NCBI GenBank assembly: GCA_030323885.1
Contig: CM059190.1
Coordinates: 101,478,483-101,542,482 of the forward strand
Source: Branchipolynoe longqiensis
Taxonomy: Eukaryota > Annelida > Polychaeta > Phyllodocida > Polynoidae
Reading direction: 5' to 3'
DNA length: 64,000 nucleotides
The position numbers and the translations under genes are program-made. The notes beneath the pieces are model-generated. The model was not told where the DNA came from and ran no database searches. It saw nothing but the letters and a program-made list of their open reading frames with translations. This document shows, one piece after another, positions 24,401 to 31,333 of this stretch. Position 1 is the stretch's first letter; each line of letters begins with the position of its first letter.

Positions 24401-27151
24401 TTCACCCGTGTACTACAAGTACCAGGTGAATCTTTTATCTAGCCAAAACTCTGATACCATGGCTTCTGCAGTAACAGGTTCTATTTAATTGACCCAGTGT
24501 TCCCTTCTATGTGGCAACAAATACTTAATAAATGTATCAGTATCTAAGTTAGATATGTAGAATCAAATCTAGATAATTGTTTTGATTTTAACAATTTGAT
24601 GCTTCATTGGACTATGCAGCTTTAAGCGAAGGGTCGTAAAGAATTAAGCAGTTTACTGCAATTAAGTACCCCAAAGAAAACATCACGTGGTACACTTTGA
24701 CTAATAGTGAATTTGAACCTCTTTGGCTATGTCTTATAACTGATTTTGAAACCTGTATGCCTTAGAACTCTTATGAGGTGGGGGTGATGTAAAAAAAATG
24801 GATAATCTGCCTAAACCGGATTTTGAACCCATTCTGGGTCAATCAAGCATCCCAAGCATTAAATCTACTCTTCATGAGATAATCCACCTACACCTATATG
24901 TGTATGTGGCACTTCACCTGGGGAGATGAGTGCATCTCACTACACCTGTGTTCATTACATCAGTGTTCGCTATGTCTACTAAACAAGTCATCCATCAATT
25001 AGAAATGGCAATCCCATTTGGTTTAAAACTGCAGTCAGATGAACACATCTTTAATCCTAAACACTTAGCTACATTTGAGCCTACATATCTTAAACACCGG
25101 TGTAACGATTTCAACTTCCCCCCTTCTCAAGTTCCCCCCCGGGAATCTGAAAACGTTTTCAACTTCCCTCCGGGGAACTTAAAAACGTTTTCAGATTCCT
25201 GGGGGGGAACTTAAAAACAGTTTTCAGATTCCTCCCCCTATTTTCAAATTCCCCCCTCCAGGAATACAATTTCAACTTGCCCTTCCTAAGATCGTGGGGT
25301 CGTGGGTTCGAGTCCCGGTCGAGTCAAACCAATGACTTTAAAAATTGATACTTGTCGCTTCCTAGCTCGGCGCTCGGCATTATTAGGATAGGGCAAGGAC
25401 TGGTGTGCTCAGTGTCAGGATAATGTGACTGAGTGGGATACCAGGTCATGGTGCCAGCGGCCTGGTTTCCCAGTGGGACAGCACTATAAAGTTGCCATAT
25501 GTGCGCACTGTCACAAGTCGGTACCCGTCCTGATATGACCTTAAATGTTGCTAGGATGTAAAACAACAACAAACAAACAACAACAAGTTCCCCCCCCCCC
25601 GGAATCTGAAAACGTTCTTAACTTCCCTCCAGGGAAAGTAAAAACGTTTTCAGATTCCCGGGGGGGAAGTAAAAACAGTTTTCAGATTCCTCCCCCCTAT
25701 TTTCAAATTCCCCCCTCTGGGAATTTAAAATTGTTTAAAAATAAAGAAAATTCCACAAAAATATAAAAGTTTTAAAAAGATCAGAAATTTATGAAAAATA
25801 GTAATATTAGTCACCAAAATTTCCCCAAAAAGATTTTTTGTTAATCGAACAATTTCATGCCAAAAATTCACCAAAAAAATGTATATTTCACGAAAATAAA
25901 GAATTTCACACAAAAATTCTATATTTTTTTAATTATTAAAAAAAGCACAACAAATTGAAAAGTTAAACAAATCGAAAATTTCACGGAAAATTTAAAATTT
26001 CCAGAAAAATAACAAATTTAACAAAATAAATTTTAATTCACAAAAGATCTAATATTTCATGAAATTTCACAAAATAAGAGATTTTTGTATGTCTGTGTGT
26101 GTATGTCAGTCCGTAGTTCATTTTTATTTATCTAAGATGGTGTGGATTATAATTCCCAGGGGGAGGGAAAGTTAAAACGAGGGAGGGAACTTGAAAACGT
26201 TTTCAAATTCCCCTAGGAGGAATTTGAAAACGTTTTCAAGTTCCCGGGGGGGAACTTGAATATGGGGGGAATTTGAAATCTTTACACCGGTACAACTGAA
26301 CTCTTGGTTCGAAACCTGGTCTGATAACTTAGTTTTCTTCTTCTTTTTTTTAACTTTAATCTTTTTTTTCTTTTTTCTTTTTTTTACAGATGCACAAATA
26401 TATTAATAATAAATCAACATTCACACCCAATTTGATTAAATCTATTCATGGAATTGTCTAAAATATATCGGATATCCGGCACCCTCTCCCCCCCCCCCCC
26501 CACCCCAACGTTGATACAGTTATTTTTACAACCAACGTTGATACAGTTATTTTTACAACCTAGTCCCGGTGGTCAAAATCGTGTCGGACTGACATCGGGA
26601 TCCGATATCGCCCCGACGCAGGAGCAGACCTCGGTACGATATCGGGATGACGTCATATGACGAGCTGGGAAGGGGGCTATGGGAGAATACATAGATTATA
26701 TAGCCAGCTGTATTCACCTCCCAGCGAAAGAACCACAGACACAGGTAGGTGTGTGTAGGTGGATTGCATCAGGGAGCCTAGATAGACTAATGGTCAGGAC
26801 TCCCGGCTAGGAATGGCAGAAATGTGGGTACGATTACCAAGCTAGGCGTGAAACTCCTTTGTTTGCAATACAACACCCCCTCCCTTCCAATCCCCCAACC
26901 CTAACCCCAAACCCCAAACCCCAAACCCCTACGAGTCATGTGACCAGACCACGTGACCGGAACTTTAATACCTACATGTATTCATGCGCACCATACTCTT
27001 CACCGATGGCGAAGGACCAGATACGATGTTTGGCTTCCACTGTCGTAAAGATAGCTGCCAGCAGACTCAGCAAAACGACGAGGCCTGGAAAGGAGGCGCA
27101 AGTGCGACATCCGAAATGTTTGTCTAGAAGTGCTTTGCGACATCTTTCCAT
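3029..27151 (-). CDS. Secreted SBP_bac_3-like solute-binding protein, complete 8-exon gene
   Basis: Exons (minus strand): 27151-26976, 17518-17466, 15693-15595, 9129-8959, 7047-6908, 5019-4926, 3482-3330, 3063-3029. They total 921 nt, 306 residues plus TGA, and all phases agree. Residues 1-40 form a signal peptide (hydrophobic core about 23-35, likely cleavage after VEA at 40). Residues 43-300 are one type-2 periplasmic-binding fold: GFGLELIDL (68-76), SGWYDACTGW (113-122), TMER (125-128) then FDFTIPY (132-138), hinge into lobe 2 at KKIAFIDG (164-171), LQRGEADAS (209-217), return strand GTSLMIRKDN (256-265) and last helix LWNNAFQKLREGRKFNKFCE (270-289). Known family: bacterial amino-acid ABC-transporter receptors and iGluR ligand cores. 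There is no membrane insertion between the lobes, so it is not a receptor channel. The mature chain has eight cysteines (78, 85, 95, 119, 178, 241, 288, 303) and one N-glycosylation sequon (N250). Inference: a secreted small-molecule-binding protein of unknown ligand. Confidence 0.86.
3330..3482 (-). CDS. SBP gene exon 7: C-terminal strand and helix
   Basis: 153 nt, phase 1 to phase 1, residues 245-296. The donor is CATG|GTAAGG. The acceptor ATGATGCAG lacks a good pyrimidine tract because a tandem array begins directly upstream of it. It codes the crossing-back strand (GTSLMIRKDN) and the terminal helix of the fold. Confidence 0.87.
3483..4800. repeat. CATG-rich tandem array filling SBP intron 6
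   Basis: Positions 3483-4100 hold degenerate units such as GACTGCACCATGGGACCATA. Positions 4100-4800 hold a cleaner ~18-bp array of CCATACCATGTGGTCATA type. The array starts at the exon 7 acceptor and takes up most of intron 6. HTIPCG- or YHVVIP-like frames are artefacts. Confidence 0.95.
4926..5019 (-). CDS. SBP gene exon 6
   Basis: 94 nt, phase 0 to phase 1, residues 214-245. The acceptor is CATGTCTACAG and the donor is GACG|GTAAGG. It opens with ADASFSALPSW, the position where bacterial relatives read VDAVxxDxP. The usual ligand-amine aspartate is alanine (A220) here. Confidence 0.86.
5323..6339. mobile_element. TIR element with GC-rich core
   Basis: Termini GGGCCCGTATGCATGGG at 5323 and the inverse CCCCATGCATACGGCCCC ending at 6339 extend to about 25 imperfect inverted bases. 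It has no coding capacity. It shares internal sequence (AATAAGTGAAATTTTATCAA and CGGCGGCGATATT) with the TIR element at 61615-62327. Confidence 0.65.
5885..6172. repeat. ~104-bp tandem repeat inside TIR element
   Basis: About 2.7 copies containing GGCAACAGGCTCACCACTAA and TCGGCGGCGATATTGTCAAA. The open frame through it (GNRLTTKKAAGS) is a repeat artefact. Confidence 0.8.
6550..6868. mobile_element. MITE family T, complete copy
   Basis: 319 bp with inverted ends TTAAAGTTGCATAGTCC and GGACTATGCAGCTTTAA. Other copies are at 23853-24625, 60294-60703, 32889-33165 (partial) and the window start. It lies 40 bp from the exon 5 donor. Confidence 0.75.
6908..7047 (-). CDS. SBP gene exon 5: start of lobe 2
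   Basis: 140 nt, phase 1 to phase 0, residues 167-213. The acceptor is ATGATCTTTGCAG and the donor is GGAGAG|GTATGG. It codes AFIDGWASN, C178, and DIIQGLQRGE at the end of lobe 2's first helices. Confidence 0.87.
7090..7150 (-). mobile_element. LINE 3' end with (ATTG)n tail
   Basis: Inverse of a sequence reading CTCACTGTGAATATGGCC to a (CAAT)n tail. The same 3' end occurs at 60320-60384 with a target duplication. It is inserted in intron 5 of the SBP gene, 43 bp from the exon 5 acceptor. Confidence 0.6.
7263..7372 (+). mobile_element. SINE-B tRNA-like head
   Basis: SINE-B head: GGGAGCCTACATAGTGTAAT, GGTTAGCACGCTAGCCC and box B-like GCGTTCGAATC. It resembles a tRNA but has lost pairing potential. 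Other copies: 16478, 16785, 26745, 54085 and 62917. Confidence 0.65.
7700..8957. repeat. 68-bp tandem array at SBP exon 4 donor
   Basis: About 18 copies. The copies nearest the exon keep an exact 68-bp period and contain ACTCACCAATTCTCTTATTG, which is the exon 4 end plus its GTGAGT donor read in reverse. Farther copies (7700-8550) have diverged to CCACTCATGATTCTCTTACT. The open frames (LLLSCLTTYLLLANTHISP) are artefacts. Confidence 0.92.
8959..9129 (-). CDS. SBP gene exon 4: core ligand-binding segment
   Basis: 171 nt, phase 1 to phase 1, residues 110-167. The acceptor is TTGTGACAG and the donor is AATTG|GTGAGT. It contains SGWYDACTGW, TMER (R128 aligns with the arginine that binds the ligand alpha-carboxylate in amino-acid receptors of this family) and FDFTIPY. 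A 68-bp tandem array starts at its donor side and repeats the exon end together with the splice site. Confidence 0.9.
9232..9415 (-). mobile_element. SINE-A partial copy
   Basis: Inverted; covers the tRNA-like head and first half of the body (CCTTGCCCTATCTTAGTAAT, GGTTTGACTCGGCC). Confidence 0.7.
9421..9690 (-). mobile_element. SINE-A copy, head truncated
   Basis: Inverted; from the tail region (CAGGAACATCTAAGG) to GGTTTGACTC. It abuts the previous copy, so two insertions lie side by side. Confidence 0.7.
9959..10148 (-). mobile_element. Nested 5'-truncated LINE insertion with 11-bp target duplication
   Basis: 190 bp flanked by TAGAGGACATT at 9948-9958 and 10149-10159. The inverse strand codes a retrotransposon C-terminus (RGRGRPRTSW, then HHRDKWRTIASN) and ends with an ATTGATTG tail next to the left duplication. 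It interrupts the host LINE's 5' region and is therefore younger. Confidence 0.85.
10594..11291 (+). pseudogene. LINE ORF1 with SGNH hydrolase-like motifs
   Basis: Frame open from 10594 to an in-frame TAA at 11134-11136, then continuing in the same frame to TGA at 11291. Visible motifs are VICGDSKIRAL (GDS block), NAGICDL (the G-x-N-D-like block) and TDGKHYNEEY after the stop (D-x-x-H block). This order matches the esterase/SGNH domain found in ORF1 of some CR1-type LINEs. The serine-containing block is kept; activity is not implied because of the internal stop. Confidence 0.65.
11586..12325 (+). pseudogene. LINE APE-type endonuclease remnant
   Basis: Pieces in several frames: FAHLNCQSASKNIDIIKMHL (N-terminal strand), SRPPSGDIELFIEALE, ILGDFNVNY (GDFN motif) and STIDLILTN followed by GISDHELI (SDH motif). 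Frameshifts and stops separate them. Confidence 0.75.
12451..14161 (+). pseudogene. LINE reverse transcriptase remnant
   Basis: RT blocks in order: NYRPISILQTPGKLIEKVLH, FRKLHSTSKTI, AVFIDFNKAFDTVDHN, GVPQGS and LYADDIVIYAKG (catalytic YADD near 13370), then a thumb and C-terminal region ending LGNPH at 14161. A deletion removes the segment between GVPQGS and YINDLEKWL, and frameshifts occur near 12740, 13205 and 13830. Confidence 0.85.
14661..15078 (+). mobile_element. Mutator-like MITE copy 1, 9-bp target duplication
   Basis: 418 bp bounded by TAGATAAGAGATTCACC and GGTGAATCTTTTATCTA. The perfect 9-bp duplication GGCAGCAGC flanks it (14652-14660, 15079-15087). Non-coding. Confidence 0.9.
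15090..15540. repeat. ~122-bp tandem repeat near SBP exon 3
   Basis: About four copies with CACTGTGCAGCATGCTCTGT and CCACCACCAACCCTCCCTCT. It ends 55 bp from the exon 3 donor. Confidence 0.85.
15595..15693 (-). CDS. SBP gene exon 3
   Basis: 99 nt, phase 1 to phase 1, residues 77-110. The acceptor follows CGTCTGCAG and the donor is AAAG|GTGAGC. It codes CASGNMDCRI and ENCWDHIAPE, with three of the eight mature cysteines, up to the glycine that begins SGWYDA in the next exon. Confidence 0.87.
16268..16463. repeat. (CCA)n / CACACCA low-complexity tract
   Basis: CCACCA and CACACCACC repeats; the His-, Thr- or Val-rich frames here are artefacts. Confidence 0.95.
16478..16640 (-). mobile_element. 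SINE-B copy
   Basis: Inverse strand: GGTGTAATGGCTAGCACACT, then GGCTTCGAGTCCCGC, then a body with CCCATTTTCATCACCCC. A second copy follows at 16785. Confidence 0.7.
16785..16985 (-). mobile_element. SINE-B copy
   Basis: Nearly the same sequence as 16478-16640 with a few substitutions. The two copies lie 145 bp apart. Confidence 0.7.
16988..17345 (-). mobile_element. LINE 3'-end fragment
   Basis: The part at 16988-17070 (inverse of CTTTGTCGCATCGCGACCGA then CATGATGATG) matches the 80-bp insertion at 32985-33064, which carries a target duplication. The rest is probably the upstream part of the same LINE 3' end. Confidence 0.5.
17466..17518 (-). CDS. SBP gene exon 2
   Basis: 53 nt, phase 2 to phase 1, residues 59-77. 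The acceptor is TTTCTATTACAG and the donor is TTAG|GTAAAC. It codes the acidic loop NDDDESHS and the GFGLELIDL strand-helix that is typical of the first lobe of solute-binding proteins. Confidence 0.85.
18026..18157 (+). repeat. A1 split direct repeat
   Basis: Begins GCCCATAATTTCCGAATTGT and ends near CACCAAGCTT. It is about 90% identical to A2 by eye. Confidence 0.9.
18251..19592 (+). pseudogene. Ngaro-like Gag region (frameshifted)
   Basis: Frame one (18251-18973) is basic and proline-rich with a predicted coiled coil around residues 70-120. Frame two (18948-19448) has a conserved Gag-like helical domain with ALSRHQEIVTKDN, LPWPVVRRYSEEVF and RLPDGWRDMN. After a stop at 19448, a CCHC-like knuckle (CSYC, then HLEASC) is at 19527-19592. 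The shift between the two frames at ~18950 is probably damage, but programmed shifting cannot be excluded. Confidence 0.7.
20149..21807 (+). pseudogene. Ngaro-like RT and RNase H (broken)
   Basis: N-terminal RT with FHNHHKDPAYAHHV and GPFEVPPFSPWAQCSPI. The fingers segment is disrupted near 20640-20690. The first catalytic block SADISRAYRQLRADP is at ~20727 and YVDD at 20915-20926, followed by KCCPP and RLGIELDT. RNase H follows (FSRDFCYSEAYSDN, ELVVNTDNAASA, VHHKPGVELVLADALNR), ending at 21807. Several frame changes (about 20640, 20880 and 21400) interrupt the polypeptide. Confidence 0.85.
21898..22899 (+). pseudogene. Ngaro-like tyrosine recombinase, one in-frame stop
   Basis: A 334-codon frame from ATG at 21898 to TGA at 22897-22899, with one in-frame TAG at 22489-22491. 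The N-terminal core-binding domain has WRNRRHHVRRYLEFMLERG. Catalytic features are the first arginine in TFLRQSNLL, HGLRRGAAQA (H-x-x-R) and the likely nucleophile tyrosine in DAVHAYVP. The last ~25 codons lie inside repeat B1. Confidence 0.85.
22822..23014 (+). repeat. B1 split direct repeat
   Basis: 193 bp from GGGTCGGCTCCCGGGCC to CTGTCCGGATC. It contains the end of the recombinase frame and AATAAA at ~22960. Confidence 0.9.
23016..23147 (+). repeat. A2 split direct repeat
   Basis: 132 bp, the partner of A1. It directly follows B1 and is separated from B2 by 45 bp. Confidence 0.9.
23193..23385 (+). repeat. B2 split direct repeat, element 3' end
   Basis: 193 bp, nearly identical to B1 (differences include GTCGGC/GTCAGC and AATAAAACC/AATAAAGCC). 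It ends with GGATC at the host junction. Confidence 0.9.
23853..24625. mobile_element. MITE family T copy split by a Mutator-like MITE
   Basis: Left end CTTAAAGTTGCTTAGTCCGA and right end GGACTATGCAGCTTTAA. Mutator-like MITE copy 2 is inserted between 24031 and 24442. Joined arms total about 355 bp, similar to the uninterrupted copy. Confidence 0.8.
24032..24441 (+). mobile_element. Mutator-like MITE copy 2, 9-bp target duplication
   Basis: 410 bp bounded by TAGATAAAGGATTCACC and GGTGAATCTTTTATCTA. The perfect 9-bp duplication GCCAAAACT flanks it at 24023-24031 and 24442-24450. Same orientation as copy 1. Confidence 0.92.
25096..26291. mobile_element. TIR element of repeated AACGTTTTC palindromes with a nested SINE
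   Basis: Ends ACCGGTGTAACGATTTCAA and the inverse TTTGAAATCTTTACACCGGT. Near both ends, blocks such as CCCGGGAATCTGAAAACG and CGTTTTCAGATTCC recur in both orientations, giving strong hairpin potential. The AT-rich centre is 25730-26090. SINE-A occupies 25290-25587. Confidence 0.65.
25290..25587 (+). mobile_element. SINE-A copy
   Basis: Plus-oriented; starts in the head at GGTTCGAGTCCCGGTCGAGT and ends in an AACAACAACAA-type tail. Confidence 0.8.
26745..26850 (+). mobile_element. SINE-B copy
   Basis: GATTGCATCAGGGAGCC, ATGGTCAGGACTCCCGGC and a diverged box B (GGGTACGATTACC). Confidence 0.55.
26976..27151 (-). CDS. SBP gene exon 1: start codon and signal peptide
   Basis: Codes residues 1-58 and ends in phase 2 before GTAGGTATT. 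The ATG at 27151-27149 has a strong context (A at -3, G at +4). In-frame TAG and TGA codons lie 8 and 9 codons upstream, so the frame cannot extend further 5' without an intron. The hydrophobic run PGLVVLLSLLAAIF is followed by TTVEA, a good signal-peptidase site. An alternative acceptor-like TTTCCAG lies inside the exon just before codon 23 (GGC), so a spliced shorter N-terminus is possible. Confidence 0.8.
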
Positions 27152-27299
27152 CGTTAAGGTGATAGGACATACCTATCATGGATTGATATCAAAATAGACC
27201 TGCCTGCCTAGTTACAGTGAGGACAAGACGGTCAACAAGTCTCCATGAATTTAAAAACTTAATGCCTGGTATACGTTCGCAAAGTTGCTCGTTCCCTTA

Positions 27300-27714
27300 T
27301 ACCCCCATCACACCAAACTAGTTCTCAAAACGTCCGACCCCGTTCTAAAACGGGCTGTGATCGGGGTAGAACATGTAACTTTAGCCTTGATGCTACTTCG
27401 TTCATGCAATTGATGCCCGATTGCACCATGTCGTAACACATTCCTAGTACGATCGAAGTACGGCAATTCCGTTTGTAGTACGTCCATCGCATTTTAAGTA
27501 CGTTGTCACACCGTCTAATTGATGAGCGGGATGGTCACAAGAAAATTTTGAGCATGCTCAAAGTTCTTGAGCAGCATTCCATCCTAGCCCGTCCATTCTG
27601 TTTGTAAAAAGATCATAAAAAGTTGCTACTATGTCCATTCCGTTCGCACAGTTTGAGCCCGTTCGGCAACATTTTCAAGAATGTAGTGAGAACTAGTTTG
27701 GTGTGATGGGGGTA
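27300..27714. mobile_element. Harbinger-like MITE with TTA target duplication
   Basis: 415 bp with 28-bp perfect inverted repeats beginning TACCCCCATCACACCAAACT, flanked by TTA at 27297-27299 and 27715-27717. A 3-bp TTA duplication points to PIF/Harbinger mobilisation. It lies 148 bp upstream of the SBP start codon. A small related hairpin is at 29887-29930. Confidence 0.88.
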
Positions 27715-28340
27715 TTACACCGGCATGTACGACTTCATATATCATGTGCATAAATGTATATATGCATTGATATAGGCCTATATATTGTCTTCCCACCTCT
27801 TCCTTTGCCCTCTTGTCTTCTCCCTCCTTTCAGGCTCCCTGGCAAGATGGGTTGTTGTTTTTTTAGCCAGAATTGATTAACACGAAATAAAGCCATATAG
27901 GCCCTACCACTGCAGCTTGCGTGTGCTCTGTAAGGATTCTCGAGCCAACACCCACTTCTATCATCACTCCAGCTGCTAGAGATTCTATTCAATATCGCCC
28001 ACTGCCAAATCCCCCTTAAATTTGATCGTTGCTGTGGCTTGTAGTGTCGGCCTATCTATGCGATATTGCTGTGTGGTGTTTTCACACAGTAATAATAATG
28101 GTTAACAGTAATACACAATGTGGAAGTAACGTAGTGCTATACTCACCTGCCATGGCTGATGGTGATGTGGGGGTTTCCGATTGCACGCCACGGTCGGGCC
28201 TTCACGACCTAGATCTCGAGTGTCTTCATGAAAGGGAATGTTTTTAAAAGGCTTATTTTCAGTGTATATATGTATGTATATGTGTGTACGTGTGTATATG
28301 TGTCTGTGTGTCTGTGTGTATGTGTGTCTGGCAAGGGGGA
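27715..28340. other. No gene recognised
   Basis: Unique-looking sequence upstream of the SBP gene. It contains no convincing open frame; a short TGTGTA-rich stretch is at 28262-28330. Confidence 0.5.
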
Positions 28341-28677
28341 AAGCTTGTTTTATTTAACCACGCCTCTAGAGCACATTGATTTTTATCATAGGCTATTGGA
28401 CATTAAACATATGGTCATTTTGACATATTTCTTTGGAGGTAACCCGCTGCTGCCACATAGGCTACTCTTTCCAATAAGCACCAAGGGATCTTGTCTATGC
28501 ACTTTCTCACAGACAGGACAACACATACCACAGCCTTTGCTGAACCAGTTGTGGACCACTGGTTGGAACGGAAAATAGCCCAAACTGCAAATGGATCCAC
28601 TGAGCAGGATCGATAGGATGACCGACACTTTCACAGGTGGACACTCTACCGCCTGCGCTACATCCCGCTCCCCCTGT
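28341..28677 (-). mobile_element. SINE-D copy
   Basis: A ~330-bp SINE. In element orientation it has a tRNA-like head, a body with GGAAAATAGCCC reversed and CAGACAGGACAACACATACC reversed, and an end at AAATAAAACAAGC. Second copy at 44241-44568. This type is, to my knowledge, common in mollusc genomes. Confidence 0.75.
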
Positions 28678-29046
28678 GCAGGGTTGAATGGTACATCAGA
28701 GATACGTAATGGGAACGTCAAGAGAATGTCAGGAGAACGTCAGGAGAACGTACGCTGAACGTACTTCCAACGTACGTTCAGCGTTTCGCCACCGTGTCAT
28801 GACGTATGTAACATCACATAACGTTCTTCTGGCGATGGAATAACGTACATAATGTTCCGTGACCGTAATGACATTGTCCTCTCTCATTGAATGATGCTAT
28901 CACTACGCTTTACCGACGTTACGCTCTCGTCAACTATGCTACATCCACGTTCAACTTGTGCCCAAATTTGCATACTATGCCGAGAAGTTAGACATTTTTC
29001 ACATTCTCCCTACGCTGACGTCGTTACGTCGTAGTGTGACAGGGCC

Positions 29047-29250
29047 TTTAGATACTTGTGCACTTAAGTCAGTGATATTACTGTATCAGTGTTAGATACT
29101 TTTGCACTTAAGTCAGTGATATTACTATATCAGTGTTAGATATTTGTGCACTTAAGTTGTTATAAGTCGGTGATATTATTATATCAGTATTAGATACTTG
29201 TGCACTTAATTCGTTATAAATGGGTGATATTACTATATCAGTGTTCAATC
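29047..29250. repeat. ~58-bp tandem repeat
   Basis: About 3.5 copies containing TTAGATACTTGTGCACTTAA and GTGATATTACTATATCAGTG. Confidence 0.85.
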
Positions 29251-29320
29251 AATAGGATACAGCTATAATAGGCCTTTGACCTGTTAGCCGCTCTTAATTA
29301 ATAGAAATCGAGACAGTTCT

Positions 29321-29590
29321 TCAGATGTGGTGGATTGTAGCAACTGTCACTGGCTCCAAGATATATGTAATACTTGACCAGTATGCATCCAGCCGGGACT
29401 TGAAACAGTTCACCCACTCTGCTGCTAAGACACTCTCCGGCAAGTCATTCCACAGGTCAACCACCCTAAAGCCGAAAAAGTTGTAGTCGGACCAAGTCGT
29501 GGCAGTGTGTTCAGTTACAACCCCGCATGAGGACCAGATATATAGGTCAAGTGTGTCTCTGATGTACCTTTGACGTGTGTCACGGTGCAA
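29321..29590 (-). pseudogene. LINE RT C-terminal fragment
   Basis: An 89-codon frame with NFFGFRVVDLWNDLPESV and NCFKSRLDAYW. These are the typical last residues of CR1-type reverse-transcriptase ORFs. Upstream domains are absent, so it is a 5'-truncated copy. Confidence 0.75.
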
Positions 29591-29737
29591 TGCCTCCGGG
29601 GGTTTTGTGGGGTTTGTTTTAATAATGGGGGCATGTAGCTAAAACTTCACCCTGAGTAGGGATGAATGACGTCTATGTATTATTCCAAACAAAAACTGTT
29701 TCGAGAGGAAACAACTGAAGAGTTCATTTGCATTTAT

Positions 29738-29930
29738 GTGTGTTGGTGCGTGTGTTGGTGCGTGTGTTGGTGCGTGTGTTGGTGTGCGTCTGTGTGTGTG
29801 TCGGTCTGTGCGTATGTGCGTGCGTATGTGAGTGCGTCGGTGCGTGCGTCGGGGGGTGCTTCGGGGTGTGTCGGTGTGTGTGTTGTTGTACCCCCATCAC
29901 ACCAAACTGTATATGGGATGGGGGTACACA

Positions 29931-29991
<61 letters not shown>

Positions 29992-30010
29992 ATGCATGTG
30001 TGTGTATGTG
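29738..30010. repeat. GTGT-rich low-complexity tract
   Basis: TGTTGGTGCG, TGTGTCGG and pure (GT)n, interrupted at 29887-29930 by a hairpin of CCCCCATCACACCAAAC, which matches the Harbinger-like MITE ends. Frames through it are artefacts. Confidence 0.9.
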
Positions 30011-30030
30011 CGTGTATATATTCTTCCTAT

Positions 30031-30845
30031 TATGGATAAGTCTGAATAAACTTGTTTTCACCATTAGACAGTTTGTTGATAGAAAGCCCGAGCCTACACT
30101 TTTACCGACCCAAGGGATTTTTTAACATCCCACACCACATAGACATGGTATGAGAGCAACCGGCCTTTGATGACGCTGTAAGTTATGCTGCGTTCATATG
30201 AACTGGTGAATATGGTGTTTCCCAGTTCACAACCTGTGAATTGCGTTCAAGTGACTTCACAACTGGTGAACATCACCTGTAAACTGAAGATTTTTTAAGC
30301 GACTCGCTACTCACCATTTGTGAAGAAATGGCGGTGTCGCAGTTTCCGCCATCTGCCGTACGCGCAGTGCAAAACATTAGTTTTATTCAAAATTAATCTT
30401 TTTGGTAAAGATGTTTTCTATATGTGTACCAAGCGATTTGTTTCTAGGTGGTGTGGTTTTAGAGATATATCACTTTTCCTGTATGAAGATTTGACAATGC
30501 CTCTATTATCGCCCAGCATGAAACAAGGGCCGTATTCGATTAACACGACTTTGGTCACCCGAGTCGTCAAAATTTCAAATCGAAAACTGCGAGTAGAGTG
30601 TTTACCGCGAATTGCCAAATGAATGCTCTCAGTTTACATGGTCTTGTTCACCAGCAGTAACTGGGAAGTTCACCATATTCACGAGACCCGTATGAACGCA
30701 GCACAATACACAGCGGTGGAAATCCAAATTGGCAGAGGGGGGGTGGGGGGGGGGGCATGGGGAATCGAACCACCAACCTTCAGATTAGGAGTCTGACCTA
30801 GAAAAAAGTCATTCTAACCACTCCGCCACAGAGAACAGGCCCTAT
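30031..30845 (-). mobile_element. SINE-C copy split by a TIR element
   Basis: Inverse strand: the tRNA-like head at 30845-30770 (GGCGGAGTGGTTAGAATGAC, GGTTGGTGGTTCGATTCCCC), and the tail at 30183-30031 (GGTGTGGGATGTTAAAAAAT to GACTTATCCATAATAGG). The two parts are separated by the 30187-30702 element. An intact copy is at 50622-50895. Confidence 0.75.
30187..30702. mobile_element. TIR element carrying the shared ~200-bp core
   Basis: Ends GCTGCGTTCATATGAACTGG and the inverse CGTATGAACGCAGC, with ~30 imperfect inverted bases. Inside, 30329-30500 holds GGTGTCGCAGTTTCCGCC plus the core in reverse (TTTCTAGGTGGTGTGGTTTT). Non-coding. Confidence 0.65.
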
Positions 30846-30990
30846 GTATGTATGTCCTATGCATGTCGGCCCTGTATATGTATGTAGGTCATAATGTATG
30901 TATGTATGTATGTGTGTATGTATGTAGGTATACATGTGTGTACATGTATGTATGTAGGTATGCGCGTGTGTGTGCATGCATCTAGTATTA
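30840..30990. repeat. TATG/TGTA low-complexity tract
   Basis: Imperfect TATGTATG and TGTGTACA repeats next to the SINE-C head. Confidence 0.8.
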
Positions 30991-30999
30991 TGGGACCAC

Positions 31000-31333
31000 A
31001 CACGGTAGCCGAATTGATAGAGTGCAAGCTTCCCGTGCGGAAGATCGGAAGTTACAAATCCTGGTCGCGTCAAACCAATGACTTACAAAATTAATACTTG
31101 TCGCTTCCTAGCTTGCTGCTCACCATTATTAGGATAGGGCAAGGACTGGTTGCCCCAGTATCAGGATAATGTGACTGAGTGGGATATTGGGTCATGGTGC
31201 TGATGGCCTGGTCTTCCAGTGGGGCAGCACTATAAAGTCGCAATGAGTGCGCACTGTCACAAGTTGGTACCCGTCCTGATATGACGTTAAATGGTACCAA
31301 GACTTAAAACTCCAACAACCAACGAACAACAGA
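31000..31333 (+). mobile_element. SINE-A, full-length copy
   Basis: Plus-oriented, best reference copy: head GGTAGCCGAATTGATAGAG with a diverged box B, body GATAGGGCAAGGACTGG, tail AAAACTCCAACAACCAACG. Confidence 0.85.

Noticed and set aside
26897..26930. Telomere-like CCCCAAA repeats
   Set aside because: Only about four short units in a unique context; no subtelomeric structure.
27735..27992. Possible upstream exon with a minus-strand frame
   Set aside because: No splice-site support and no resemblance. Stops in frame upstream of the SBP ATG make exon 1 self-sufficient.
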